Assembly: GCF_014698835.1 (NCBI RefSeq)
Contig: NZ_JACJTU010000004.1
Coordinates: 248,001-312,000 of the forward strand
Reading direction: 5' to 3'
From: Nostoc paludosum FACHB-159
Lineage (GTDB): Bacteria; Cyanobacteriota; Cyanobacteriia; Cyanobacteriales; Nostocaceae
Length of the DNA: 64,000 nucleotides
Of this stretch, positions 46,498 to 55,598 are shown one piece after another. The notes beneath the pieces were generated by a model that was not told the DNA's origin, ran no database searches, and was given only the letters and a program-made list of their open reading frames with translations. A program made the translations under genes and the position numbers. Within the stretch, counting starts at the first letter, position 1, and each line of letters opens with the position of its first letter.

Positions 46498-47169
46498 ATG
46501 CCAACCATGATTTGGATGGAATCCATTACTAAGACCTACCATTTGGGAGAAATCAATGTTCCCATACTTAAAGGTATTGAACTCTCTATTCAAGAAGGTG
46601 AATACGTTTCCATTATGGGTGCGTCAGGTTCGGGTAAATCCACGCTCATGAATATTTTGGGATGTCTGGATCGACCCACAACTGGAGATTATATTTTTGA
46701 AGGCAGAAACCTCACAACTTTTGATGATGATGAATTAGCTTATATTCGCAATCAAAGGATAGGTTTTGTTTTCCAACAATTTAATTTATTAGCGCGGGCG
46801 ACAGCATTAGAAAATGTCATGTTGCCAATGGTTTATGCGAACTTACCCAAACCAAAACGCCGCGAAAGGGCATTAGAAGCTTTGGAAAAAGTAGGGCTAG
46901 GCGGACGTATTTCTAACCGTCCTAGTCAACTCTCTGGTGGACAACAACAACGGGTAGCTATTGCTCGTGCTTTAGTTAATCGACCTGCATTAGTTTTGGC
47001 AGACGAACCAACAGGCGCTTTAGATACTGAGACTTCTTATGAAGTGATGAATTTATTAACAGAACTTAATCAGCAAGGCATCACAATTGTAATTGTCACT
47101 CATGAACCAGATATCGCTGCTCAAACTAAAAGAATTATCCGAGTTCAAGATGGTTTGATTGTGGGTTAA
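46498..47169 (+). CDS. ABC transporter ATP-binding protein, MacB/DevA/LolD-like
   Basis: A 223-residue ATPase, the size typical of this group. It shows Walker [10 protein letters not shown], the Q-loop QQFNLL, the signature [15 protein letters not shown], Walker [13 protein letters not shown] and the switch His in IVTHEPD. It should energise the FtsX-type permease encoded upstream. The ATG at 46498 has the same AATCAAT context as the adaptor gene start. A 220-base AT-rich gap precedes it, so it may have its own promoter. Its stop codon is followed at once by GGGCATT heptamers. Confidence 0.95.
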   Translation: MPTMIWMESITKTYHLGEINVPILKGIELSIQEGEYVSIMGASGSGKSTLMNILGCLDRPTTGDYIFEGRNLTTFDDDELAYIRNQRIGFVFQQFNLLARATALENVMLPMVYANLPKPKRRERALEALEKVGLGGRISNRPSQLSGGQQQRVAIARALVNRPALVLADEPTGALDTETSYEVMNLLTELNQQGITIVIVTHEPDIAAQTKRIIRVQDGLIVG

Positions 47170-47195
47170 GGCATTGGGCATTGGGCATTGGGCAT
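47170..47195. repeat. GGGCATT heptamer repeats
   Basis: Three and a half tandem heptamers begin at the base after the ABC ATPase stop codon. Confidence 0.85.
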
Positions 47196-47234
47196 CAATT
47201 ATTCTCCATTGTTTCATTCACTAGCACCCAATCT

Positions 47235-47269
47235 AATTACGAATTACGAATTACGAATTACGAATTATG
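47235..47269 (+). repeat. AATTACG heptamer repeats running into the tolC start codon
   Basis: Five consecutive heptamers: four AATTACG (47235-47262) and a fifth, AATTATG (47263-47269). The C-to-T change in the last one creates the ATG at 47267 used as the start of the TolC-family gene. Confidence 0.85.
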
Positions 47270-48685
47270 AATGTGAATTTGATTTTTTGGTGTGTAAATT
47301 CTACCTGGGTTCTTTTGGCGTTCGCTATTTTTTTTCCAACTTTCGCAAGTGCAACGACTCCTCCAAAAAGCCAAAATTCTTCAAGTTATTCACAGGTTCC
47401 TGAATACCTCAATCCTAATCCCAATCCCCTGCAATTTCCTACTAAGCCGGAGGAAGTTAAGGTTCAACAAACTGTGCCAATCAGTTTGACACAAGCTTTG
47501 GAATTAGCTCGACGTAATAATCGAGATTTACAAATAGCCATTTTAGAATTAGAACGCAGTCGTTCAGCTCTGCGGGAATCTCAAGCAGCCTTATTTCCTA
47601 CTCTTGGAATCAACGGAAATTTAACTAACAGTGGTAATGGTTTTAGGAGCAATTCATCTCAAGCTAGTACTTCTTTTAATGGTTCAGCACAACTGAATTA
47701 TGATTTGTATACCTCTGGTAATCGCCAAGCTACTATCCGAGCAGCTGAGGAACAATTACGGCTAGATGAATTAGATGTTGAAAGTACGTCTCTGGAAATT
47801 CAACTGAATGTTACGACTGAATATTATGATTTGCAACAGGCAGATGAACAAGTACGAATTAATCAGTCTGCTGTGAATAATGCCGAGGCGAGTTTGCGGG
47901 ATACTCAAGCTAGAGAAAACGCTGGAGTCGGTACGGGGTTTGATGTCCTGCAAGCTCAGGTAAATTTAGCAAATTTTCAACAAGAACTGACTAATGCTAT
48001 TTCCCAACAGCAAATTGCCCGTCGCCAACTTGCAACGGTGTTAAGTTTAGCCCAATCAGTTAATATCACTGCCTCAGATCCTGTACAAATAGCAGGGCTT
48101 TGGCAGCCAACACTGGAAGAAACTATTATCCAAGCTTTTCAAAATCGTCCAGAATTGCAACAGCAATTAGCGCAACGTAATATTTACGAGCAGCAGCGAC
48201 GACAAGCACTTTCACAACTGGGGCCGCAACTTAGTTTAGCTGGTAGTTACAGTTTGCGCGATCGCTTTAATGATGGTGCTAGTTCTACTGATAGCTATTC
48301 AGTGGGACTGCAAGCAAGTTTAAATTTATTTGATGGCGGAGCAGCAAAAGCGCGTGCGGCTCAATCGAAAAGTAATGTAGCGATCGCAGAGACTCAATTT
48401 GCAAGGGAACGCGACCAAATCCGCTTTGATGTAGAACAGTACTATTCTCAATTACAATCCAATTTAAATAATGTCCAGACTTCTAGCGTGGCTTTAAATC
48501 AAGCTACCCAGGCTTTGGATTTAGCCAGGTTGAGATTCCAAGCTGGTGTCGGAACTCAAACAGAAGTCATTGCTGCGGAAAACGACCTCACAAGAGCGGA
48601 GGGAAATCGAGTTACAGCTATCTTAGATTACAATCGCGCTCTAGCTAATTTACAAAGATCCGTCACTTCTAGGACTTCGCGCTAA
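47267..48685 (+). CDS. TolC family outer-membrane efflux channel
   Basis: A 472-residue outer-membrane factor. A signal peptide (residues 1-29, ending TFASA) and a proline-rich linker precede two tandem OEP repeats with ISLTQALELARRNNRDL and long alpha-helical stretches (DLQQADEQVRINQSAVNNAEASL; QATQALDLARLRFQAGVGTQTEV in the second half). With the adaptor, permease and ATPase upstream it completes a tripartite exporter of the MacAB-TolC or DevBCA-HgdD type. The start codon lies inside a heptamer repeat and no Shine-Dalgarno is visible, but the signal peptide begins directly after it. Confidence 0.92.
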   Translation: MNVNLIFWCVNSTWVLLAFAIFFPTFASATTPPKSQNSSSYSQVPEYLNPNPNPLQFPTKPEEVKVQQTVPISLTQALELARRNNRDLQIAILELERSRSALRESQAALFPTLGINGNLTNSGNGFRSNSSQASTSFNGSAQLNYDLYTSGNRQATIRAAEEQLRLDELDVESTSLEIQLNVTTEYYDLQQADEQVRINQSAVNNAEASLRDTQARENAGVGTGFDVLQAQVNLANFQQELTNAISQQQIARRQLATVLSLAQSVNITASDPVQIAGLWQPTLEETIIQAFQNRPELQQQLAQRNIYEQQRRQALSQLGPQLSLAGSYSLRDRFNDGASSTDSYSVGLQASLNLFDGGAAKARAAQSKSNVAIAETQFARERDQIRFDVEQYYSQLQSNLNNVQTSSVALNQATQALDLARLRFQAGVGTQTEVIAAENDLTRAEGNRVTAILDYNRALANLQRSVTSRTSR

Positions 48686-48743
48686 AGTCTAATCATTGGA
48701 GAAAAATTTGTTGCCTTCTACTTAATAGGTGTCAATAGTTTTG

Positions 48744-49307
48744 ATGAAGCTGTATCCCCATGTTTATCTAGCGATCGCTGTTATTTTTCTTGCGTCTTGT
48801 CAATCAACAGAAATTCCGCCAGAATCCAAAACCAACACTACTCAAACAAGCACATCTCAAAAGACAGTGACTCTGGATAAAAATTTCCAGATTGCAATGG
48901 GTCAAACTATCTATGTCCCTGTGTATTCTCATATTTATCATCACAATCGACAGGAGATTTTTGAGTTAGCAGTTACCCTGAGTATTCGGAATACAGATTT
49001 GAATAATTCGATGGTCGTGACTTCTGTGCGTTACTATAACTCAGAGGGTAAATTAGTTAAGCAATATTTAGAGCGCCCAATTCAACTTGATGCTCTAGCT
49101 TCCACAGATTTTTTTATTAATAGAAATGACACTAGTGGAGGTTTAGGAGCCAACTTTATTGTTGAGTGGGTAGCGCAAAAAGAAATATCTGAACCGATAG
49201 TAGAAGCAGTGATGATTGGTACTGATTTTCAGCAAGGAATTTCTTTTACTAGTAGTGGTAGAGTTATTAAAAGCCAAAATAATGATAAGCGATCGCTCTC
49301 AAAATAG
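48744..49307 (+). CDS. DUF3124 family lipoprotein
   Basis: A 187-residue exported protein. The signal peptide ends in the lipobox LASC (Cys at residue 19), then a Thr/Ser-rich linker. The DUF3124 domain contains GQTIYVPVYSHIY, LAVTLSIRNTD and SVRYYNSEGKLV. No enzymatic motif is seen and the family has no known role. The ATG at 48744 gives a standard lipoprotein signal; a GTG at 48729 is also in frame. It follows the TolC gene by 58 bases on the same strand and could be part of that transcript. Confidence 0.85.
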   Translation: MKLYPHVYLAIAVIFLASCQSTEIPPESKTNTTQTSTSQKTVTLDKNFQIAMGQTIYVPVYSHIYHHNRQEIFELAVTLSIRNTDLNNSMVVTSVRYYNSEGKLVKQYLERPIQLDALASTDFFINRNDTSGGLGANFIVEWVAQKEISEPIVEAVMIGTDFQQGISFTSSGRVIKSQNNDKRSLSK

Positions 49308-49622
49308 CAGAAAATAAACTTCTTTACAGGGCTACGGTGTACACATAAGTCGAAAATAGTAGTCTTTCAAGGAATAATTGACGAGTACATTCTCTGTAGA
49401 GACGGCGATTTATCGCGTCTTCTTAACGCGCCAGTTTTTTAGACGCCATAAATCGCGTCTCTACATGAGGGCTTTCTGGGTTATCTCAAGAGTAAAGAGT
49501 TTTAAAGTTATTCAGCAGACCCTAAGTAGGATGCATTAGGCTACAGTCTTAACTGAACTGTATTGGTTCACGAGTATCAAAGACTCATGCCCAATGCCCA
49601 ATGCCCCATGCCCAACAACTAA
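49308..49622. repeat. Dispersed repeats between convergent genes
   Basis: Contains a reverse near-copy of the 22-base repeat (49329-49350), two palindromic AGACGGCGATTTATCGCG / AGACGCCATAAATCGCG units (49400-49420 and 49441-49460), CTTAACTGAACTGTATTGG (also near 59200 with one change), and CCCAATGCCC heptamers at 49588-49619. Confidence 0.75.
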
Positions 49623-51176
49623 TTAATCATCCTCAAGTTTTAATAATTGTTCATCAATAATTCGTACCCGCCCTTGCACAATTTCTTCTGAAAGAATTCG
49701 CTTGCGTAATGCCTCATTGAGCGCTCCTTTTTCTGCCAAAAGTAAACGGCGGCGGATGGCATCGAGTTTACTGAGATCGCCATTTTTGCCTCCTAACTCT
49801 TCAGGGCGGCGATTATAAAGTTCTCGCACTGCTTTTTCGGCTTTGGCAATTCGCACCTGATAAGCTGAGCGCATTTCTTCATAGACGGCTTTTGGCAATA
49901 CTCCTGATTTCAACAGGCTATCTAATTCGTCTTGTGCAGATTTACTCGTCATCAACTCGGCTTGCAATTCTTCAATCTGTTGCTGAACTTGTGAAACTTG
50001 AGATAATTCTAAGCGTTTTACTACCCAAGGCAAACTCAAACCTTGCCCCACTAATGACACCAACACACTGCCAAAAACTAAAGCAATGAGGATTTCTCGC
50101 CCCGGTAGCGTGGTAGGTAAGCTCAAAGCCAAAGCCATTGAAAGCGAACCTTTAATATTGCCTAAAAACAGTAAGTGTTGCCAGCGCAGGGGAATTGGGC
50201 GGTCAAACCAACGAATTCCGAATAGCAAGGGATAGACTGTAAGCAGTCGCCCGACTTGATAAGCTAAAACTGCAAATATAATTGCGGGTAAAGTTCTCCA
50301 AAGTATTCCCAGGTCTATTTCTACACCAATTAATAGAAAAATAAAGGTGTTAACGGTAAAACTGGCATATTCCCAGAAACTCAACAATGTGATGCGACTA
50401 GAAGCAGAAGTATTGCGAGAAAGTCCTAAATTTCCAAAAATTAATCCAGCTACAACTACAGCCACGGCACCGGATACACCCAAAGATTGCCCTACCTGAA
50501 AAGTTCCTAAGGCAACTGCAACTGTTAGCAAAAGGCTGCTGAGGGGATCGTCTAAACGGGCGAACACAGGTATGCTTAAGTAGCCCAAGACTAACCCGAC
50601 GACACAGCCTCCTAGAGAAATAAATAACAGTTGTTGAATTCCCTCTAGTAAGGTGAGTGAACCTGTAGAATATACCTGCGATATTAGGTTAAAAGAAACT
50701 AGAGCAGCGGCATCATTAAATAAAGTTTCTCCTTCCACAATGGTGGAAAGGCGAGAAGGTACTGGTATTTCCTTAAACACGGCAATCATGGAAACTGTAT
50801 CAGTGTTTGCCAAAATTACCCCGACAAATAAGGCAGGTATCCAACTTAGTCCCAGCCCAAATTTCAAGAGAACGGCAATAATACCACTGGAAAGCACAGC
50901 CCCAGGCCCAGCTAACAGGGCAATTGGTTTAAAGGTACTGCGTAGGCGGCTGACATCTGTATTAATACCAGCTTCAAAGATGAGAATTGGTAAGAAAAGA
51001 TTTAAAACAAGGGTTGGATTTAAACCCAGGGGACGAGACAACAATTCAGTGATTGGTAAACCTGCCAATACTAAACCAGTGACATAAGGAATTCGTAACT
51101 GCCGAGATAGCAAAGCTACACCTGTAGCCAGCAGCAAGAGAATAATTGAAATTTTGACTAGTTGAGTTACATCCAC
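49623..51176 (-). CDS. Cation/proton antiporter, CPA1 (NhaP-like)
   Basis: A 517-residue membrane protein with about 12 helices and a C-terminal cytoplasmic tail of about 120 residues. Family landmarks are LPILIFEAGINTD, the paired acidic site in VILANTDTVSMIAVFKE, ETLFNDAAALVSF (the ND motif of ion binding) and GNIKGSLSMALALSLP. It should exchange Na+ or K+ for H+. The tail is rich in charged helices and may regulate activity. The GTG at 51176 (DVTQLVKISIILLLL) is preferred; a TTG at 51215 is the ORF's outer limit. A related antiporter lies at 57.4 kb. Confidence 0.9.
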   Translation of the reverse strand: MDVTQLVKISIILLLLATGVALLSRQLRIPYVTGLVLAGLPITELLSRPLGLNPTLVLNLFLPILIFEAGINTDVSRLRSTFKPIALLAGPGAVLSSGIIAVLLKFGLGLSWIPALFVGVILANTDTVSMIAVFKEIPVPSRLSTIVEGETLFNDAAALVSFNLISQVYSTGSLTLLEGIQQLLFISLGGCVVGLVLGYLSIPVFARLDDPLSSLLLTVAVALGTFQVGQSLGVSGAVAVVVAGLIFGNLGLSRNTSASSRITLLSFWEYASFTVNTFIFLLIGVEIDLGILWRTLPAIIFAVLAYQVGRLLTVYPLLFGIRWFDRPIPLRWQHLLFLGNIKGSLSMALALSLPTTLPGREILIALVFGSVLVSLVGQGLSLPWVVKRLELSQVSQVQQQIEELQAELMTSKSAQDELDSLLKSGVLPKAVYEEMRSAYQVRIAKAEKAVRELYNRRPEELGGKNGDLSKLDAIRRRLLLAEKGALNEALRKRILSEEIVQGRVRIIDEQLLKLEDD

Positions 51177-51530
51177 TATTACTTTGTGAAAATTTATTTG
51201 GACAATACTTATCAATTTTCATCTTAAAGGATGTCCGGCAGTCCTGAAATCTACTTTTAAATTCTCTCTTAGAAGGAGAAAGGCTTTGAATTTTGCGCTT
51301 TAGTTGTTAGCGATCGCAATCCTAAAAATTAGATTTCAAGAAACTTTTTTGAAAAAAAATACTTTTAAAACATCCTCGAAAAGGTCAGTTAATAATATTG
51401 AATTCTATAGAAAAACCGAAATAGTCTTTTGTTTATATTTCTTGGGAAAAACTGGGAATAATAAACACAGTAATGGCTATATTTATGAGTATTTTCAACA
51501 AACTTAACTGGAATATTCTGCGTAAAAATT
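51177..51530. other. Intergenic region upstream of the antiporter gene
   Basis: About 350 AT-rich bases; an ORF at 51304-51507 has no recognisable feature. The antiporter promoter should lie here. Confidence 0.4.
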
Positions 51531-51755
51531 CTCAAAAAAGCAGGTATTGATGCTTCAACTGCCACGGTTACATGTGCTGTAACCATTGGCAGAGATCCAA
51601 ACGATGGTGGATATATGTTGGCTGCTAAATTAACTATCGCTCTTCCTAATCAAGACCGAGAGAAATCTGAACAGGTCGTTGCTCAAGCACACAAGCTTTG
51701 TCCTTACTCGAAAGCTATTCATGGCAATGTTGATGTAGAGGTGGTGCTAGATTAA
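51531..51755 (+). pseudogene. Remnant of an Ohr/OsmC-type organic hydroperoxide resistance gene
   Basis: The frame to TAA at 51753-51755 encodes about 74 residues that match the C-terminal half of Ohr: ATVTCAVTIGRDPNDGGYML, then LPNQDREKSEQVVAQAHKLC and CPYSKAIHGNVDVEVVL. The resolving-type cysteine in CPYS is present, but the N-terminal half, with the peroxidatic cysteine, is missing; upstream of 51531 the frame shows no family similarity and stops at 51486. Ohr reduces organic hydroperoxides as a dimer, so this fragment should be inactive. There is no start codon with a good ribosome site. Confidence 0.8.
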
Positions 51756-52336
51756 ATTAGCTCCCAATAATTTTTTGTTGATAAATACATTACCTCGCAA
51801 GGAAGTTGCCCTGTAGCGGCTGTCAACGGTTGACATTAGACGAAATGGCTCATATAGCAGGAGGCAGGAGACAGAAGGCAGGAGGTAAAAGTCTTACTAT
51901 GCCTAGCATTCAAGTTTTTAAAATGTCCTAACCTATGTGACTACCGCTATACGTCATACGTGTAATAGGCAATTGAAACTGGTTCTACCTAAGCCAATGT
52001 CTCATGGCTCTTGTAAAAATTTCCTCATCAGCACTTGGCACGGGTCTATAAAGAAATGCCAGCTTATTTAGTGTGAATTACGCTAATAAATAATTAAGCA
52101 AAAAGATTTTTTATTCTGTCAAATCATTACCGATTAGCATACTAATTGCAAAATCTTAATAAATAGCAGCATATAGAATAATTATTCTGAAAAATAATAT
52201 TCTAATTTTAGAAAAACTTTATATGTCAAGAAATAAAATGAAAATTTATTAAAAATTACCTTTGGCTTAGGTAAGTTTTTATAAAACATAATAAATTACT
52301 TAAGGATAATTCAAGCTAAAAAATTTAACGAACTAA
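51756..52336. other. AT-rich intergenic region
   Basis: About 580 bases. GCAGGAGGCAGGAGACAGAAG heptamer-like repeats are at about 51860-51890; the rest is very AT-rich with no supported ORF and probably contains the promoter of the PEP-CTERM gene. Confidence 0.5.
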
Positions 52337-53023
52337 ATGAAGACAAAACGTAAATTGGCATTGGCCGCTGCTATTAGCATAAGCTTTACAGTTGTCGGTA
52401 ATAAACCAACTAAAGCAGCTGTAATTCAATTTATCCCTCCAACCGATCAAAGCGGTCAAATTTTTACTACCAACTCTAATGATGGTTACAGTGAAGGTCG
52501 CGGTTTTGTATTTAAAGCGTTAGCAAACACGACAATAAACTCAGTAGGAATTTTGCAGGACTTAACAAACACAAGTTTGTCTGTTGAAATAGGAGAAACA
52601 AAGGAATTAACAGGAAATGTAACAATAGGCCAAAACGTACTAACCACACTTAATAAAACAGTTACAACTAATGGGTTACAGTGGATAGACTTTCCCCTTT
52701 CTCCACTCACTTTTTTAAAGGATAAATTCTATCATATTGAATTCTCTTTTCAAGAGGATGCTAACCAGAATTTTTTCTATACTCAGTTAGATAATCCCAA
52801 TTTTACACAAGGCAACTTTGCCTTTATTAATGGTACACAAGGCGGTGATACAGATAATTTTGTCATACCAGCGATCCGTGTTAACACTACTGAAAATACA
52901 GTTACTGTCCCCGAACCAACCTCGATTCTAGGTTCTGCGCTAGCTTTAGTAGTACTTGGTGCAATGAAGCTTAAATATCAACAGCGATCGTTGCTGACTA
53001 AGAAAATGCCTGCTTTAAAATGA
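52337..53023 (+). CDS. PEP-CTERM sorting domain protein
   Basis: A 228-residue exported protein with an N-terminal signal peptide (residues 1-28) and a C-terminal PEP-CTERM tail: VPEPTSILGSALALVVLG, then the basic KLKYQQRSLLTKK. Such tails are recognised by the exosortase system and direct proteins to the cell surface or extracellular matrix. The middle domain is beta-rich with many Asn/Thr residues and no known motif. No exosortase gene is in the window. The ATG at 52337 lacks a clear Shine-Dalgarno. Confidence 0.88.
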   Translation: MKTKRKLALAAAISISFTVVGNKPTKAAVIQFIPPTDQSGQIFTTNSNDGYSEGRGFVFKALANTTINSVGILQDLTNTSLSVEIGETKELTGNVTIGQNVLTTLNKTVTTNGLQWIDFPLSPLTFLKDKFYHIEFSFQEDANQNFFYTQLDNPNFTQGNFAFINGTQGGDTDNFVIPAIRVNTTENTVTVPEPTSILGSALALVVLGAMKLKYQQRSLLTKKMPALK

Positions 53024-53215
53024 AAGTGAAAATCAAGGCAGACACCTCAATATCTATTTTCTATACTATGAGAAAGAACATTTGAAATTAATAGTATAAA
53101 GACAGCGATACAAAAAGCGCGATCGCGCAACAGTTGCACTACACCTTAGAGCCATTATCTCGTTCACAACGTTCCCAACACATACCAGATAAGGATTCTA
53201 CGTTGTTTATGTTTT

Positions 53216-54172
53216 TCACAATGATGACTTAAGCTTCTCTAAGGGGTACTCAGTTAGCATCACCTCAAAGGGAAGTGATACACCGTCTGGAGTGTAAACA
53301 TACATCTGAGCGTCATCTCCAAGAGTGCTGGCTATAACTAATCTCTGTTTATATGCCAGGTCAAACCACTCCTTGAATATGTCCCGTGTAAGCTTATCTT
53401 GAGGGAGATGCTTTTCATTAGGTTTCCAACCGTTCTTGATTGCTTTGTTCAGCCAGCCTCCTGGTCTTTCAATAACTCCAAGATTCATTGCTTCTTTGAG
53501 AGCTGCTATGGCACTAAGAACAAGTTCTTCGCTTGCAGACTTAATCGTTTTGGTCAAAGTTGTATTGAGGTCAATTCCAATTTTATTAAGTTCTGATTTA
53601 ATATTGTTGCTAATGGTTAAACTCTTTTGTTTTTTTGAGTCTAAAAAAGCCACCTTCGCATCCTCAGAGGAAGTGGAATTGATTTGCAGTTTAGCACAAG
53701 GACGGTATTTATCCAAATGCTCTTTTAAGGAGTCAATTTCGGTTTGAAGTCTAGCATTTTCTGCCTGAAAAACTTCTACCTGTTGCTCGGCAGCTCTCAT
53801 ACTGTGCATTCGTCCATATACCATCTCAACTTGGTCGCGCAATCCTCGATTTTCAGCTCTGAGTTTATTAACTTCCTGCTTAAGATTGTAGATAATGACA
53901 GCTTTTGAATTGTCTGTTGCAGGCTGTAGTTTAGTGGGTTGAGCAACAATTCGTTCCTGCTGATTACGGAGGTGTTCAATCTTCTCTCTAAGTTCATTAT
54001 ACTTGTAGAGGTAAGTAACTGATACACCAGCTTCAAGAGCAACAGAAGGAAAGTTAATACGCTTACCCTGCTTTATCAGTCGATTAATAGCTTCATCAGT
54101 TCTACGCCAAGCATCTTGACGCTTACGTTCAGCTGCATCCTTAAGGGCTTCTATCTTTTTGTTATTTCCCAC
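53216..54172 (-). CDS. tnpC: TnpC-like (DUF6262) transposition accessory protein
   Basis: A 318-residue protein with a helix-turn-helix near residues 30-60 (INFPSVALEAGVSVTYLYK) and a following coiled coil (about 85-150), as in TnpC/DUF6262 proteins of Tn554-type elements, which influence the efficiency and direction of transposition. The C-terminal 150 residues are less recognisable and may be an added domain. The GTG start at 54172 overlaps the tnpB stop codon by 11 bases. No catalytic motif is seen. Confidence 0.8.
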   Translation of the reverse strand: MGNNKKIEALKDAAERKRQDAWRRTDEAINRLIKQGKRINFPSVALEAGVSVTYLYKYNELREKIEHLRNQQERIVAQPTKLQPATDNSKAVIIYNLKQEVNKLRAENRGLRDQVEMVYGRMHSMRAAEQQVEVFQAENARLQTEIDSLKEHLDKYRPCAKLQINSTSSEDAKVAFLDSKKQKSLTISNNIKSELNKIGIDLNTTLTKTIKSASEELVLSAIAALKEAMNLGVIERPGGWLNKAIKNGWKPNEKHLPQDKLTRDIFKEWFDLAYKQRLVIASTLGDDAQMYVYTPDGVSLPFEVMLTEYPLEKLKSSL

Positions 54173-55598
54173 TTTCTGACTCCAAAGAACTAATAATTTT
54201 CTCTAGATTCCGCTTCACTTTTTCATTCATTTCTAGTTGGCGTTCCCAACCGTTAGCTTTAGCTTTTTCAATAATTTTATTAGTGTTCTCTAATTCCTGT
54301 TTGTGAACCACTAAGAATTCCTTTGTTGTCCGAAAGTGTCCACAAGTCAAGCAGGCATTAGCGTGTGGACAATCATCTAAAGTTTTTGGAAGTCCACAAT
54401 ATCCATTAGCTAATGCTTGTGCTTGAATATTTTTCTTAAACCACTGCATGTCACCAGTGTCCAGTTCTGGACGTTTTGAGATGACAACTTCACCTGTAAT
54501 ATTGACAACCTTGCCGCCATAATACTCATCTATTGCTTGTTTAATAGTTTCATCGTGGATATGGGCATAGCGTTCAGTCATTCTAAAAGATTCATGTCCA
54601 AAAAAACGCTTAATAATGTGAATTGGCACTCCATTATTAATCATATTTGTGCCAACGGTATGACGAAATCTGTGTACCCTTTCTAAAGGAAAAATATTTC
54701 CTGATGCATCGCAAATATTTTTTTCCAGAGCTAATTTTTTCAGATAGCGACGCAATGTAAGATAGCTCATGGGTTTAAGTGCAGGTATAAATATCTCGCT
54801 TCCTTTTTTTCTAGCACAGAATAAGTAAGGAAATTTCGGGTCAAGTTCTTCTGTTATATATGACTGCTGTTGTTGAATTACTTCTGCTATTTCTGTTGAA
54901 ATAGGTATGTTGTGTTCTTTCTTCAACTTGAATTGGAAATACGTAAACCACCAACCACCTTTTGTATCTTGAGCTATACAATCAAACCTCAATTGGCACA
55001 GTTCAGAAACTCGTATCCCTGTTGATTGAAGAAGTATAACCATACGAGCAACTTGTTTTGGCAAAGTATTTAGATGCTCATTCAATTGGTCAAGTACTTC
55101 TTTAGGAATATATTTTGGTACATATTTTGGTATACTTGGATAATCTTCTTTATGTATTAAAATTTCATTATTTATTCCCAGCCATTTTTCTCTCTGGCAT
55201 ATTTCCAGGAAGGAATTAAGAAGGCTAATTCTAGTGTTTCTAGTACCTGTATTTGGGTAGATTTCTGCCAAATAACCTAAGAAATTAACTATAAATTGAC
55301 GCTCAATTTGGTTAGCTTGTAGACTTGTATAACGCTCATTAATAAATGCAGAAAGTAGATTAACTACAGTCATTGTATGACTAACAGTTCCAAAACTAAG
55401 CACTGTTAAAGCATATTTAGCATAAGCTTTGGCAATTGACTTTAGCCAAAGTTGCTGAATCTTTTTGAAGCTAATTTTATATTCATATGCTCCAATTCGT
55501 GGCGTTACACCAAAAACCCTAACATCCCAAGTATCCTTTAAATACTCTTGCTCTTGAATAGTCAATTCCTGATGTCGTTCAATTCTTTGTTTATTCAC
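54162..55598 (-). CDS. tnpB: TnpB-like tyrosine recombinase of a Tn554-type element
   Basis: A 478-residue tyrosine recombinase. The catalytic set is complete: Arg in STGIRVSELCQLRF, HRFRHTVGT, the GH of RFFGHES, and the nucleophile Tyr in MTERYAHI. Beyond the catalytic domain is a cysteine-rich segment (CPHANACLTCGHFRTT), a feature of the TnpB branch. An N-terminal SAM-like DNA-binding region precedes it. The GTG at 55598 overlaps the tnpA stop by 8 bases; an ATG at 55649 is the alternative, with a 59-base overlap. It should act with TnpA in strand exchange. Confidence 0.88.
   Translation of the reverse strand: MNKQRIERHQELTIQEQEYLKDTWDVRVFGVTPRIGAYEYKISFKKIQQLWLKSIAKAYAKYALTVLSFGTVSHTMTVVNLLSAFINERYTSLQANQIERQFIVNFLGYLAEIYPNTGTRNTRISLLNSFLEICQREKWLGINNEILIHKEDYPSIPKYVPKYIPKEVLDQLNEHLNTLPKQVARMVILLQSTGIRVSELCQLRFDCIAQDTKGGWWFTYFQFKLKKEHNIPISTEIAEVIQQQQSYITEELDPKFPYLFCARKKGSEIFIPALKPMSYLTLRRYLKKLALEKNICDASGNIFPLERVHRFRHTVGTNMINNGVPIHIIKRFFGHESFRMTERYAHIHDETIKQAIDEYYGGKVVNITGEVVISKRPELDTGDMQWFKKNIQAQALANGYCGLPKTLDDCPHANACLTCGHFRTTKEFLVVHKQELENTNKIIEKAKANGWERQLEMNEKVKRNLEKIISSLESESGK

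Noticed and set aside
51177-51215. TTG start for the antiporter at 49.6 kb
   Set aside because: The GTG at 51176 begins at the family-like DVTQLVKI segment; the extra 13 residues look unconserved.
51304-51507. 67-codon ORF upstream of the ohr remnant
   Set aside because: AT-rich, lysine- and asparagine-rich low-information sequence; not in frame with the ohr remnant.
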